Shown here: piece by piece, positions 26,231 through 37,900 of the stretch
How positions within the stretch are numbered: position 1 is the first letter of the stretch
Layout of the letters: each line of letters opens with the position of its first letter
Assembly (NCBI GenBank): GCA_003650305.1
Contig: QMOV01000001.1
Location: forward strand, 1-64,000
Direction: 5' to 3'
Length of the DNA: 64,000 bases
Source: Bacteroidota bacterium
GTDB taxonomy: Bacteria; Bacteroidota; Bacteroidia; Flavobacteriales; Flavobacteriaceae
Made by a program: the position numbers and the translations under genes
The notes under the pieces: model-generated
Told to the model about the DNA's origin: nothing
Database searches by the model: none
Seen by the model: the letters and a program-made list of their open reading frames with translations, nothing else

Positions 26231-27127
26231 TTATCTTATAAATTTATCTAAAACATAAACTATTTGCACAAGTGTAATATATATAACACTTGCTAACATT
26301 AATTGTCTTGCTGCTGTTTCAGTCATTTTTTTAAATAACTGAAAGGCATAATACAACATCATCAATCCTATTAAAAATACAATTATAGCTCCAACGATGC
26401 TTAAATGCAACTTCCCTGTAAACCCAAAAACCGGAATTATAGACACTATAATTGTCCAAACGGTGTATAAAATAGTTTGAACTGCTGTCCCTTTATCTTG
26501 TTTCCCAGTAGGCAGCATATTAAATCCTGCTTTTTGGTAATCCTTATGCAAAAACCACCCAATTGCCCAAAAATGTGGAAATTGCCAAAAGAATTGTAGC
26601 ATGAATAAAATGCCAGGTTCTATACCAAAATCATCTGTTGCTGCAACCCAACCCAACATAAAAGGAATAGCTCCAGGAATAGCACCAACAAAAACAGATA
26701 ATGGTGTTTTTGTTTTTAATGGTGTATAAGCACTCGTATATATAAAAATTGAAATCGCGCCAAACATTGCTGTTTGTGGATTAATAATGTATAAAATGAT
26801 AATTCCAAAAGCAGTAAAAACCGAAGCAATAATAAATGCTGTATTTACAGACATTCTTCCAGCAGGAATTGGTCTGTTTTTGGTGCGTTCCATTAATGCA
26901 TCTAAATCTCTTTCTATAATTTGATTGAAGGCATTAGATGCTCCTACCATAAAATAACCTCCGAAAGCTAGTAATATTAAGGTGTAAAAACTTACTGTAT
27001 CTGCTCCTAATAAATAACCAGCGAGTGATGAAAACACAACGCTTAAAGACAGTCTTATTTTAGTAATTTCTTTAAAATCAGAAATTATAGACCCTATTGA
27101 AAAAGAAGCATTGGTTGAGCTCGACAT
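26231..27127 (-). CDS. cyoE: Protoheme IX farnesyltransferase (heme O synthase)
   Basis: The enzyme farnesylates heme B to heme O in the inner membrane, the first step toward the heme used by cytochrome oxidases. The product has 298 residues and about nine helices, with the UbiA-family prenyl-binding motifs NAFNQIIERDLDALMERT (first Asp-rich site) followed by KNRPIPAGRM. It is the first gene of the oxidase subunit III/IV operon and has a good promoter-like pair upstream. The alternative symbol ctaB is also used. Confidence 0.95.
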   Translation of the reverse strand: MSSSTNASFSIGSIISDFKEITKIRLSLSVVFSSLAGYLLGADTVSFYTLILLAFGGYFMVGASNAFNQIIERDLDALMERTKNRPIPAGRMSVNTAFIIASVFTAFGIIILYIINPQTAMFGAISIFIYTSAYTPLKTKTPLSVFVGAIPGAIPFMLGWVAATDDFGIEPGILFMLQFFWQFPHFWAIGWFLHKDYQKAGFNMLPTGKQDKGTAVQTILYTVWTIIVSIIPVFGFTGKLHLSIVGAIIVFLIGLMMLYYAFQLFKKMTETAARQLMLASVIYITLVQIVYVLDKFIR

Positions 27128-27157
27128 GAATTATACTGCACTATTATATTGCGATGC

Positions 27158-27188
27158 CAAATATACTTTGAAAAAAAATTATGAGCAA
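27158..27188 (-). promoter_or_regulatory. Probable promoter for the cyoE-subunit III/IV operon
   Basis: Minus strand: -33 TTG at 27186-27188 and -7 TATATTTG at 27158-27165 with 20 bases between, a good match to the Bacteroidetes consensus. It lies 30 bases before the cyoE ATG. Confidence 0.6.
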
Positions 27189-27273
27189 TTTAAAACAAAA
27201 GTAAATAAGCGTTTTACATCTTCTCTTTATAAGTTTTGTATATTTAATGAATCCAACTGATAATTCATAACGT

Positions 27274-28158
27274 ATGAAATCTTTACAAAAACTAATGTTG
27301 CCCTTTTTTTGCTTTTTTGGTGTATTAATTTATGCCCAAAATTTTGATGATGTAACTATCGAAACTATTAAACTTTCAGATAAGGTGTATATGCTTACTG
27401 GTTATGGAGGAAATATTGGTGTTTCGGTAGGCGATGATGGCGTTTTTGTTATCGACGACCAGTTTGCGACATTAACACCAAAAATTGTAGCTGCAATAAA
27501 AACATTAAGTGATAAGCCTATTCAATTTTTAGTAAATACACATTGGCATGGAGATCATTCTGGAGGAAACGAAAACTTTAACAAGCTAGGAGTCACTATT
27601 ATTGCACATGATAATGTTAGAAAGCGTTTGGCTGAAACTCCAAATCGTGATAATACGATGCGCCCAAATGAAGCACTTCCTGTAATTACGTTTAACGATA
27701 AATTAAGCATACATATAAATGGTGAAAAGGTCAAAATTTTTCATGTTCACGATGCACATACAGATGGTGATGCACTACTCTATTTTACCAAAAGTAATGT
27801 TTTACATACTGGAGACCTTTATTTTAATGGTATATATCCTTATATAGATTTAGGTTCTGGCGGAAGTGTTAATGGATATATTGATGCTGTAAAGCAAACT
27901 TTAAAGCTCATTAACGAAGACACTAAAATTATTCCTGGACATGGAAAAACATCTAATAAAGCAGAGTATAATGATTTCTTAACTATGTTAAAATCTTTGA
28001 AAGCTAAAGTTTTAACTGAAATTGAAAACGGTAAAACAGAAGAAGACATTGCAGCAAATACTGCAATTACCAAAACTTATGACGATTTAGGTTATAGCTG
28101 GAATTTTATTTCTTCCAAAAAAATAAGACGTGCTTTTTATAAAAGTTTGAAGGAGTAA
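27274..28158 (+). CDS. Secreted MBL-fold metallo-hydrolase
   Basis: The product has 294 residues with a signal peptide (LPFFCFFGVLIYAQ), so it acts in the periplasm or beyond. The metal-binding residues of the metallo-beta-lactamase fold are present: His90, His92, Asp94 and His95 in NTHWHGDHSGGN, then HVHDAHTDGD, LHTGDLYF and the final IIPGHGK. The phrase order resembles SoxH/quinoprotein-type relatives rather than proven beta-lactamases. The substrate is unknown. It is divergent from the oxidase operon and convergent with remB, thus a single-gene unit. Confidence 0.88.
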   Translation: MKSLQKLMLPFFCFFGVLIYAQNFDDVTIETIKLSDKVYMLTGYGGNIGVSVGDDGVFVIDDQFATLTPKIVAAIKTLSDKPIQFLVNTHWHGDHSGGNENFNKLGVTIIAHDNVRKRLAETPNRDNTMRPNEALPVITFNDKLSIHINGEKVKIFHVHDAHTDGDALLYFTKSNVLHTGDLYFNGIYPYIDLGSGGSVNGYIDAVKQTLKLINEDTKIIPGHGKTSNKAEYNDFLTMLKSLKAKVLTEIENGKTEEDIAANTAITKTYDDLGYSWNFISSKKIRRAFYKSLKE

Positions 28159-28162
28159 TAAT

Positions 28163-30265
28163 TTAAAAATCGAAATACCAATTAAATAAATCTGTTCTTA
28201 TTCCTAAACTAAACCAAACTGTACTATTCTTAAAAGTATTAATGGTTTCGGCTTCTGGGTTAAAGTTTCTGTAACTTATATTGGCAAACAGCTTTAAATT
28301 TGTTGCAGGATTAATTAAATACCCTGTATGCAATTCGGCATGAAACACATTAGCCTTTAATCCTTGTCCAACTGTTACTCCAGCATCAAAAGGTCTATCG
28401 TTATAATCTCTATAGATATCGCCACCATAACTAAAATTATCTGTACCATCATTAACATCGAAACCTTTAACTCCAAACACCAATTTAGCGTCAGCAAACC
28501 ATCTGTTGTAATGGTATCGTCCAATTATTATAGCTTCACTAAAATTGGAACCCCAAAGATGAGCCATCGATTGATTGTTGTGCCCATAATTTAATACAAT
28601 AGTATTGTGTGAATAAGTATAAGGTCTCACACGATTGTACTCTACTTGTAACATTAAATTATTAACCATAAAAGCATTAAAATATTTTGCTCCAATTTGA
28701 TATCCGAATTTATTCTTCCAGCTTTTTTCGCCACCTTTAATATCACCTAAAGAAAACTCGTCTAAAATAAACTGGCTATATATATTTATGTTATCATTCC
28801 ATTTATACTTGGCTGAAGCTCCTACAATAGCATTCCCAGCGTCTGATCCTGTATCAAACTCAATGGCACGTAAAAAAATAATCGGATTTAAATAATTTAT
28901 ATCAAAACCTCTATCGTTTGAATTTGTCCAAATAACTGATTCAAACAATCCTAAATTAAACCTTTTTGAAACATTCCAACTCAAATAATGATTTGCCATA
29001 TATTTGGTCAAAAAAGCGCCATCTTCTTCAACTTCTGGTCTAATATCCTTTAACACCAGCCATATATTAGTGTATTTAATTTTCCAGAAATTTGTGTTCA
29101 ATTTTAAAAATGGTGAAGGAATTGCTACATCACTTAAAAATAAAGAACGATACCCATCTCCTATGAAATTTTTACCATGTCCAAATTGAATATTTAAAAA
29201 CGATGTTGGTGAATACGACAAATAAGCTTCTGCTACAGGATAATCATAGGCATCTTTTTTAAAACTTTTTGCTATACTTCGCCCTGGAATAATTGTAGGC
29301 CCTGAAGTGTTTATAAACTTTGAAAACTCATTATAATATTGTGCAAAACGTCCTTGGCTTTCATAAACTGAAGCCGAAAAACTAAACTTTTTTCCTAAGC
29401 CTCCTTGCACATAAATACCACGTGTGTTATTAAAGGTTGTGTTAAAATCCGAATCGGTATCTTTCCCGACTTGCAAATCAAAAATTGGATCTATAGTAAA
29501 CCAATAGTTTTTACTTTGTACTTGAACCAAATGTTCATTAAACAGTTTGCGCCCAGACCAAGTTGATACATTTTTATTTAGTTTTCCATTTTCAGCTTCA
29601 AAATCGTAATAATTAGAGACTTCTTGATACACAAATGGTTTTGAAGCTGTATGGCTATTAGTCCCAACTAAATTCAGATTTCTATCAAACCTTGAATACG
29701 CTTGATGCGTAAACGGAATATTTAACTGGCTTTTATATTCTAAATCTTTATAAGGCACAAGAGATTTATTAACACTATCGTATTCTTTTTTGGCTTGCCT
29801 TTCTATTTCTGAAATTGGATTAGCTCCTTTCAGATTATTTTCATTGAGTTTTGTTAAATCTGGATCTACTAACGGAATATTAATTTGAAAAGAATATTGC
29901 TTATAGGTTGCCCTCCCATTATAAGTGGCTGGTTTTATTTTTGTTAGCTTACCAAACACGCGTTTAGCTTCGGTTTTAAGCTCATCGTAAATGGCATCCA
30001 CATATAAAACGACAAAATTGCCTTTTGCATCGACCTCGAACAAAACAACAATATCGCCTTTATAGTTTTCGTCTGTTACAATTTGTGGGATTTTAAAATT
30101 GTTAAATACAAATTGAGACACCTTTTGATTAAAACAAGACTTAAGAGATTCTATTTTTTGAGTTTCACATTCAGGAAAAACTGGTGGTTTTTCGTAATTA
30201 GCAATGTCTTGTGCAAACACATTTATTTGTATAGCGCATAAAATAAGTAGGAAGAATTTCTTCAT
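28163..30265 (-). CDS. remB: Gliding motility protein RemB
   Basis: The product has 700 residues with a signal peptide (KKFFLLILCAIQINVFAQ). The N-terminal part (about 25-135) resembles a TonB C-terminal-like domain (YEKPPVFPECE, VVLFEVDAKGNFVVLYVDA). The rest is rich in aromatic strands and looks like an outer-membrane barrel (YWFTIDPIFDLQVGKD, NIQFGHGKNFIGDGYRSLFLS, ending FNWYFDF). In Flavobacterium johnsoniae RemB is a surface protein required for gliding on some substrates. My identification is from overall pattern and recall of the family. It is next to tonB, separated by a terminator and repeat. Confidence 0.75.
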   Translation of the reverse strand: MKKFFLLILCAIQINVFAQDIANYEKPPVFPECETQKIESLKSCFNQKVSQFVFNNFKIPQIVTDENYKGDIVVLFEVDAKGNFVVLYVDAIYDELKTEAKRVFGKLTKIKPATYNGRATYKQYSFQINIPLVDPDLTKLNENNLKGANPISEIERQAKKEYDSVNKSLVPYKDLEYKSQLNIPFTHQAYSRFDRNLNLVGTNSHTASKPFVYQEVSNYYDFEAENGKLNKNVSTWSGRKLFNEHLVQVQSKNYWFTIDPIFDLQVGKDTDSDFNTTFNNTRGIYVQGGLGKKFSFSASVYESQGRFAQYYNEFSKFINTSGPTIIPGRSIAKSFKKDAYDYPVAEAYLSYSPTSFLNIQFGHGKNFIGDGYRSLFLSDVAIPSPFLKLNTNFWKIKYTNIWLVLKDIRPEVEEDGAFLTKYMANHYLSWNVSKRFNLGLFESVIWTNSNDRGFDINYLNPIIFLRAIEFDTGSDAGNAIVGASAKYKWNDNINIYSQFILDEFSLGDIKGGEKSWKNKFGYQIGAKYFNAFMVNNLMLQVEYNRVRPYTYSHNTIVLNYGHNNQSMAHLWGSNFSEAIIIGRYHYNRWFADAKLVFGVKGFDVNDGTDNFSYGGDIYRDYNDRPFDAGVTVGQGLKANVFHAELHTGYLINPATNLKLFANISYRNFNPEAETINTFKNSTVWFSLGIRTDLFNWYFDF

Positions 30266-30320
30266 CTTCTATTGAAAAAATTTTGTTTGACGAAAGATAC
30301 TGCTTTTTGATTATATGTAG

Positions 30321-30349
30321 CAAAAAAAACCGTTACCAAATGGTAACGG
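30321..30349 (-). terminator. Rho-independent terminator after tonB
   Basis: On the minus strand a stem ccgttacca/tggtaacgg (30330-30349) with a very short loop is followed by eight T. It lies about 58 bases beyond the tonB stop and before remB, so remB should have its own promoter. Confidence 0.75.
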
Positions 30350-30376
30350 GATTTTGAATATATTGATTTCTATCTT

Positions 30377-30396
30377 CACTTCGACTGCGCTCAGTG
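30377..30396. repeat. Intergenic repeat, CTTCGACTGCGCTCAG type
   Basis: The sequence cacttcgactgcgctcagtg has short inverted ends (cact/agtg) and belongs with the repeat at 22281-22302. It lies between the tonB stop and its terminator. Confidence 0.5.
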
Positions 30397-30406
30397 AGAC
30401 AAAAAA

Positions 30407-31126
30407 TTAATCTTGAACTTGAAATATAATTGGTAAAGAGTATGGTACATTTACTGCTTTTCCTCTTTGCTTACCAGGTTTCATTTTTGGGAGTAAATTA
30501 ATTACGCGTGCTGCTTCTTTTTCTAGTCTTGGATGAGGTGCTCTAGAGCGAACTCCAGTAACATTTCCGTATTTATCTATTTTAAAAACAACGTTTATAC
30601 GCTGTCTTCCTGTGAGTCCTAAATCTCCAGCTAAATCTGTATTAAACTTCTTTTGCACAAATTTATTTATCTTATCAGACATACATTTTCTTTTTGCATC
30701 GTTATTTCCTTTTTCGCAACCTGGATAAATTGGAACATTCTCGATAACATGAAAAGGTACGTCTATATCCTCTTCTACTTCTTCTACTTCTACTTCTTCT
30801 ATTTCAATAATTTCTTCTTCTTCAGAAGTTTCTGTAGATTCTATTACGGTTTCCTCTATCTCTTCTTCATCTTCTACAATTTCAATAACTTCTGGAGCTG
30901 CTGGAGGAGGAGGAGGAGGAGGAGGAGTTTTAATTTGTTCAGTAATTGGCACCTCTTCATCATCTAATTCGTCCATGTTCAACTGACCTATATCAATAGC
31001 GTCCTTATCGTAAGTTTTGTGATTAATAGCAAAGTTTGTTATAAACAACATTAGTGCTAGACCTACAGCAAAATAAATTGATCCATTTCGCCTTACATCT
31101 GCTTTTGGATTTTTTTTAAGTTCCAT
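30407..31126 (-). CDS. tonB: Energy transducer TonB with polyproline and acidic spacer
   Basis: TonB couples the inner-membrane proton gradient to outer-membrane receptors. The ATG at 31126 (MELKKNPKADVRRNG) is the likely start, 12 codons after the track start. The product has 239 residues: one membrane helix (SIYFAVGLALMLFITNF), a run of eight prolines, a strongly acidic Glu/Val spacer of about 50 residues in place of the usual Lys-Pro spacer, and a C-terminal TonB domain (VVFKIDKYGNVTGVRSRAPH, PKMKPGKQRGKAVNVPYSLP). PGCEKGNNDAKRKCMSDKI precedes the domain and is common in Bacteroidetes TonB proteins. Confidence 0.9.
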   Translation of the reverse strand: MELKKNPKADVRRNGSIYFAVGLALMLFITNFAINHKTYDKDAIDIGQLNMDELDDEEVPITEQIKTPPPPPPPPAAPEVIEIVEDEEEIEETVIESTETSEEEEIIEIEEVEVEEVEEDIDVPFHVIENVPIYPGCEKGNNDAKRKCMSDKINKFVQKKFNTDLAGDLGLTGRQRINVVFKIDKYGNVTGVRSRAPHPRLEKEAARVINLLPKMKPGKQRGKAVNVPYSLPIIFQVQD

Positions 31127-31185
31127 AATTTGTTTTGTTTTCGAGATTGGTAAAATAACCAATAATTTACTAAAAAAGCAAGGGT

Positions 31186-31554
31186 TTATAAATTTTTAAC
31201 GATTGTCCTGTTTCTTATAACAAGAAAAAGTGATGCTATAATAACTCCAATGCAGTTTGCAAAAACATCTAAAATGTCAAAATTCCTTACCATTGTTAAC
31301 TGTCCTTGTAATACTTCAATAATTATACCATAAATAATTGAGCATAGTGCTGCAATAAAAATTGGCTTTACTTTTTTAAAACTATTAAGTGTAAAATACC
31401 ATAACAAAACTAGCAGTCCATAAGCTAATGCATGAAAGATCTTATCGTCGTAATTAGTGCCTAATTTAGGTAGCGATTTAATAGCTATTAAACTAAAAAC
31501 TGTTAAAACAATTGTGTAACCAATTGCCAGTAATAATATTACTTTTTTAGGCAC
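31186..31554 (-). CDS. VanZ family membrane protein
   Basis: The product has 122 residues and four predicted helices. It shows [18 protein letters not shown] and the segment [31 protein letters not shown], a close match to the VanZ-like family (E-LQ, R-D--D---N-G). The family's cellular role in these bacteria is not established. Its start overlaps the end of gcvH by 8 bases, so it is translated with gcvH and sprA. Confidence 0.88.
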   Translation of the reverse strand: MPKKVILLLAIGYTIVLTVFSLIAIKSLPKLGTNYDDKIFHALAYGLLVLLWYFTLNSFKKVKPIFIAALCSIIYGIIIEVLQGQLTMVRNFDILDVFANCIGVIIASLFLVIRNRTIVKNL

Positions 31555-31927
31555 TTATAATTGCTTTATAATCTTCGGCTGAAAGTAAATCGTCTAATTG
31601 AGAAACATCCGAACATTTCACTTTAATCATCCATCCTTCTCCATAAGGATCACTATTTACTTTTTCCGGTTCGTCTTCTAGTGTTTCATTAAATGCTATA
31701 ATCTCTCCAGATACAGGCAAAAATAAATCGGAAACCGTTTTTACTGCTTCAACAGTTCCAAACACTTCTTCTATTTCTAAAGTTTCGTCTAAAGTTTCGA
31801 CTTCAACATAAACAATATCTCCTAATTCGCTTTGGGCAAAATCAGTAATTCCTATTGTAATTGTATCTCCTTCTACTTTAATCCATTCATGATCTTTTGT
31901 ATATTTTAATTCTGACGGAATGTTCAT
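31547..31927 (-). CDS. gcvH: Glycine cleavage system H protein
   Basis: This lipoyl carrier shuttles the aminomethyl group between the P and T proteins of glycine cleavage in the cytoplasm. The product has 126 residues, with [21 protein letters not shown] and the lipoylation site Lys63 in [11 protein letters not shown]. The C-terminal [14 protein letters not shown] is also typical. It follows sprA by 32 bases and precedes the VanZ gene; this sprA-gcvH-vanZ order is common in Flavobacteriaceae even though the functions differ. The other gcv genes are not in the window. Confidence 0.95.
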   Translation of the reverse strand: MNIPSELKYTKDHEWIKVEGDTITIGITDFAQSELGDIVYVEVETLDETLEIEEVFGTVEAVKTVSDLFLPVSGEIIAFNETLEDEPEKVNSDPYGEGWMIKVKCSDVSQLDDLLSAEDYKAIISA

Positions 31928-31959
31928 AATTTATTTTTTTACTGTAAATATGTTAGTTG

Positions 31960-34900
31960 TTAATTTCCAAAATTATAGCGTAAGGTAAGTCCTGAACGTA
32001 TTGTTGTTTGTGGGAATGCGGTTGATATTGCGTACTCTGAAAATGAATAATCAAAATAGAAAATACCTGTTAATGCTTTACTAAACGCATAATCTGCCGA
32101 ATATTTAAAACTCCAAATAGTTTGTCCTGAAGTTACTTGATTATTGTCTAAATCTAAATATCTAATAATCGTTTTATTCTCTCTTACAGAAATATCTGCT
32201 TTCATGTTTAAATCGCTTTTAACTATTTGTCTTGGTCCTGCAATTTGTGATCTAATTTTAACATCTTTTATTCTGTAACCTAAACCTATAATATATTCGT
32301 AACCTTGAATTTCGGTCAATAAATTATTATCGAAACTTAATGATAATAAACGATCTTTTTTAATTTCTGCTAGAATTTTAAGAGAGTTTTTCATTTCAAA
32401 ATCAATCTTAATTAATGGGCTGAACTGCTCCATAAGATTAATATTACTAAACAAAGTTTCGTTCTTATAATTTCCAGCCTGATCTAACACATTAGTATTT
32501 TGCGCTGTATAATCTAAACTTTTATTTGCTGCATTAAAATCTAGATTTGTTCTAAACTGATTTATTGTGTAAGTAGAATTATAACCATGAGTTACAGAAA
32601 AACGTTTAAAATGCTTTTTAAACCATTTAAACTGCATAAATCCTGTGTATTTTAATGTCCAATTTGGTATTGGTACATCTCTAAATGCACTTAATTTTAC
32701 CTTATTTGCATCTTGTCCAGAATATGCTGCTAATAATGCAGGTAGCAATACTGCCTGATTGGTCTTTCCGTAACCTAAAGGAAAGCTATTTAAGTCGTCA
32801 TCTTCAAAGTTATTTGGATTAGAAAAATCTACTCCAGCATTTTGTGCCAATCGCCGTGCAATTACTAATCTATTTGCTCTAAAATCTTCAAATGCTGCTG
32901 AACCATTCTCATCACTGCTACTAAATGCTGTTTTAATTAACGCTGTTGAAATATTGAAATTTCCAAAAGTGTTTTGAATTAATGAATTGAATTCATTACT
33001 AAAACCATCTCCATTTGTATCTAAAGCATTAAAGGTTTCAGTAAAATTTTCGGCATAAGTTCTTCCTCCTGTAAGGTCTATTTTTAAATTTCTAACAGGT
33101 TCTATATTTACTGAAAAATTTAAATTTTTAGTTTGATTTTCGGTGTATTGTTGATTAAAGTCTGGAAATACAGTTAACCAACCATTTCTAGCTGCAAGAT
33201 GCCTTATGTCTCTTTGGCTTCCCAACGTATAACCAAAAGTTGGCTTAAGAGTACCTATAAATCCAGGTGTTTGCAAATAACCAGGTAAATATGTTCCGTT
33301 ATTTTCTGAATAGTTAAGTTGAATTCTCTTTACACTTGTTACTATGCCTATTGCAGTATTATAAAGTGCATTATTTTTAGTTTTTGTTGTTTGGCTATTA
33401 TTTGAAGCTTTAGGATTTGGCAAACCTTTATTAGCTCCAGGGCTTCCAGGTGTTAATCTTCTTCTCGTAGTTTTCTTTTTAAGCCCTAAATAATTATAGA
33501 GCTTTCTCATATCTAAAGTTGCATTTAGATTATGTGTGTTTGCATTAGAAATTGAATTTCCTAAATCGAAGGTTTGCCCATCAATAGTAAGGTCGCCAAA
33601 CAAGTCTGATCCTTTATTCCATTGAAAATCTCCAGTATAAGCATAGGTTGCTCTTAAGAAACTTAAGGTAGGTATTTTATGCAATGGTATCTCATAATTT
33701 ATACCTAGTTGTTGATATTGTCTATTAGGATCTCCTACATCGAAGAATCCATCCCAAACATCTAATGTTGGGTCTTGTTCTCCATTTATAATATCGTCTA
33801 TAAAATAATTACGCACAATATTATTGTTTGCTGCTGTAAAGTTTAAACGCAATGCATCTGTTATATCGTAATTTACAGTGTATTGAAAATCGAAGGTGTA
33901 GTTTCTTCTAAACAATTCTTCTAAACCAATATTAGCGCCTCCCAAATCTGCCTCTCTAAATTTTTGTTTATTAAATTGTCTTATAAAATCTGTATTAAAT
34001 GAAAAACTTGTAGGTAGTAAATTAAAATTAAAGTCTTTTAATATTTTCCAATATTTCCCTTTAAATAAAGAGTCATTCTTTTTAAATGGTTCAATCTTTA
34101 TTGGATTAAAATTAAAATTATAATTAGCTCCTACTCTTACAGATTGATCTAAAGCATTTTCGATCTCAAAATCCCGATGTTCTGTTTGATTAAAGGAATA
34201 GTTAAATGTTAAATTCTCAACATCGTAAAATCTTGGTGTTCCTTCTCCTGTTCTTTGTTTTCGAACTCCTATAAAATTGATGCTTTGTCGTTTTGTATAA
34301 TCTTCCGATTGTTTTAAAATAGTTTTTCTTTCTGCACTTGTTTGTGCTGCGTCTAAACGATTTTGCAATTTTATATCTTTATATTGTTGGTCGTATTCTG
34401 GTGTAATAAGTGCTTCGCTTTGTCCATAATTAAAAGGAATTTGAATTCCCCATTTTTTTGGCAATAACAGTCCAATATTAATATTTGTTACCACATCGTA
34501 TTGTTTTACATCTTCTCTACTTCTTTCGTTTGGTCCTTGTTCTAAAGTTCCAAAACCAGCAGTACTTTGCCTTCCTGTTGCACTAATATTCACAAAATCT
34601 GCAATATTAGTATCCATACTTACCACAGCTGCCCAACCGCCTTTATTGTCCATATCTGACAGTCGAAGCTCATTAAACCAAGCTTCAACACAAATATCTA
34701 TATTGTCTTGCCTAGAATTTTTAATGCCAACCATTAAAACTCTTACATCCCCAAAATTTGGATTTCCTTTAATAGCAACACGATGTTGACTGATTTGATA
34801 AGGAGAGAACTCTGGTACTGGAGCTTCATCCAACACTCCATCTATAACATCGTAAAACGTTGCGTTAACATTACCCAATGTTCCTGTTGAAATTCCTAAA

Positions 34901-37900
34901 GATTTTATTTTTTCTAGAACTTCTATTGGAAGATTAATTTCGTTTGCCAAAGGCCATACCTCTCTTGGGTCTTGAGAATTACCTCCTGATACTTGTAAAG
35001 GCACTTCAATTTGATAGTAATTTTGTGTAAAGTCGTTACCCATTCTAATAAACCCAATAGCTTCGCCATCTGTTAATCCTGGAGTGTCTCCTTCTTCGGC
35101 ATGAATAAACATTCGCAGCTTTTTAAACTGACGCATATCAATATTAATATTTTTAAATACTGCTCTTGAATCTTCTGCCTCTAACTCACAAGCATTTACT
35201 ACTAAAGACTGTTCATTTTGTCTAACTATGGTATTATTATTGTTAAACTGTTCTAGCTCAACTCCTGGAGGAATAACATAATTTCCGTCATTTTCTTGTA
35301 ACCCAATAACACCAACGTTAAATTCTGTACCATCATCGTCAACATTAGGGTCATCACTATCTAGACTCAATTTATAACGTCTCCAATCACTTCTTACCAA
35401 ATCTAAAGTGGCGAAACGCAATACTGTTTTTTCAGAAAAATCTTTTAAAAACAAACGTGTAAAACGAATGGATCTAAAATCTTTAATGCTTCCTACTGTA
35501 TTCGTTGGTCCTGTTAATGGAATTCTAAATTGATACCATCTAATGTCTGCAGTATTGCCATTTGGTAAGGTTACGTTTTCAGTTTTTCTATCTACAATAA
35601 ATTGGTTATTTACATCACCAAGACTTGTTGGTGTAATATCCATTTCATATTCAAAATAACTATCTATGGTGTTCATGGTATTGTCACGATTAATATCCTC
35701 AACATCTGGCTGTGTTGTAGAACCACGATTGGTATTTGTAAACGTATCTGGCGAATTTCCTTGTTGACCATTATAAAGCTTATAACGATCAAAAATATTT
35801 CCATCTGTATTTAAGAAATAGGTGTAATTATCGTTTGCTGGATCTGCTCCAAATACTGCTCCAAAAATAGAAGTTTCCTCTGCATCATCGTAACCATCCA
35901 GCCCAACATCTTGGTTTGTACGTTCTTGACCCAATGAAGAAAAGGCATAAATTAAAGATTGGTTTTGAGGTACTACAGTTTGCCAAGACAGAATTTGAGG
36001 CAGTAAACTAATATCACCATCTTCTGGCAATCCATTTTCATATTGTTTTTTCCCATCCTTTAATATATCTTCTGAAATGTTACCGAGATTAAACGTTAAT
36101 TTACCTCCAGTATTTGTTAGATTATCCAAAAACGGATCTTGTAGCCAAAACTCAATGTATTCTACATTGGCTTGTTCAAAATCGGTTGATGTTAATTGTC
36201 TTGTAATTCCAGCCCAAGCTGCATTAGGATTTACGCCATTTTGAGAACCTGAACGAAAATTATAAGGTCCTCTTTCGGTTGGATAATACGCTAAATCTAG
36301 TGTAGGAATAATAGTGATTTGTCCTTGTACTAAATCTCTTTGTGGAAAAATTTCATCTATAAAAACACGTCTTGTATATAAATCTGAAACATCATTGTCA
36401 CTCATTCCTCCTGGTCTTTGGCTACTATAAAAAATAGGATCTACTGTGTACCAATTTAATAGTGCACGATCGTAACCATTTTGAATACCATTATCATCCT
36501 CATTTGCATCAACTCCAAGTCCTATAGGACGACTAGATAAAAACCATGATTGTGGCGATAAAAGATCTATAGCGTTTTGAGTGCCTTCAAAATCATCGAC
36601 ATAAGACGTAGATTCACCAGCAAAATCGGATCCTTTTGGTGAGCCTGGAAGTAGGTAAGCAAATTCTCCTCTTACAGATAAATTTGAAGGGACATCAGTA
36701 TCTATATTTGGTAATTTATTCGCTAAACGTGTTAAAAAAGGAACTTCGGTAGAAAAGTTACCATTAATTCCAAAAATAGAATTGTTTATAGGTTCTGTTC
36801 CTAAATTTGCTTTTTGAGTAATTGGTCTTTCATTTAAGTTCAAGTAAGTTGCGCCTAAAACAAAATTTTCGTTAAATTGATGTTCGATATTTAATCCTGT
36901 AAAACGCCTAGTTTGTTGACCAAATACTGCATTATTTTCTACAGATACTTGTATAGGTGTATTTGAAGCTTGTAAGGCTGGATCTAATATTTGAACAGTT
37001 CCAAACTGATAATTTACTGTGTAATCTACACCTTCTATTAAAACTCTTCCTCCAGCAGTTACTTTAACAGAACCTCTTGGCACATTAAATGCTCCTATAG
37101 GAATTCCAGAACCTCCTGAAGATTTATAACGTCCTTTAATTTGAAACTTATTCTTTTCGCCATCTTCTAAAGCTGCTGTTTTGGTTTCTTTATAAAGTGT
37201 TCTATAAACGTATTTTTTTTGATTTGCATTATAATCGGTCGAAACGTTTTCATCTCCTTCATAATTTTCACTAATATTTAACCTTAACTTCTCAAATAAA
37301 TAATTCCCAAATGGTTCTACGTTTGTAAAAATAATTTTTCCGTTTTGTTGAATTACTGTAATGCCAGGAACAAAATCGAAAAAACCATCACCATTTGTTT
37401 GCGGATCGTTATTAAAATTTAACTTGTCTAAGTTAAACACTCTCAATAATGGTGTTTCATCTATCGCATCTTGATTAGGTGCAGGTGTTGGAAATGGTGT
37501 GCCATCTACTGGAGTAATAAAGTTTAGTGGTGAGGTTTCGGTATAGAAAATATTTAATTTAAAATCTTCTTTGCTTAATTGAAAAGAGCCTGTGTTATAA
37601 ATGTTCTTCATCATTAAATCCCAAATCGGTTCATCTACATCTGTAACTGTACTTTTAAGCATTTTAAGCACTAGGCTTTTAGTATTAATAATTGGGTTTC
37701 CAGTATTAATATCTTCGGTTATATTTGTTGCATCAACACCATCGTTTGCAAATTCTCCTACTTGATATACTTGGTCTCCAACGGTAAACTGAAATGCTAC
37801 TGCTAAAATTTCATCGTTTTGTAGACGTTGATTTAAAGATATATATCCTAATTGCGTATTTAGGGTATATTCGTTGCCCTGAATTAATTTTTTTGCACTT

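Noticed and set aside
30653-30967. + strand ORF of 104 residues rich in Phe and Tyr
   Set aside because: It is the shadow of the Glu-rich spacer of TonB on the other strand.
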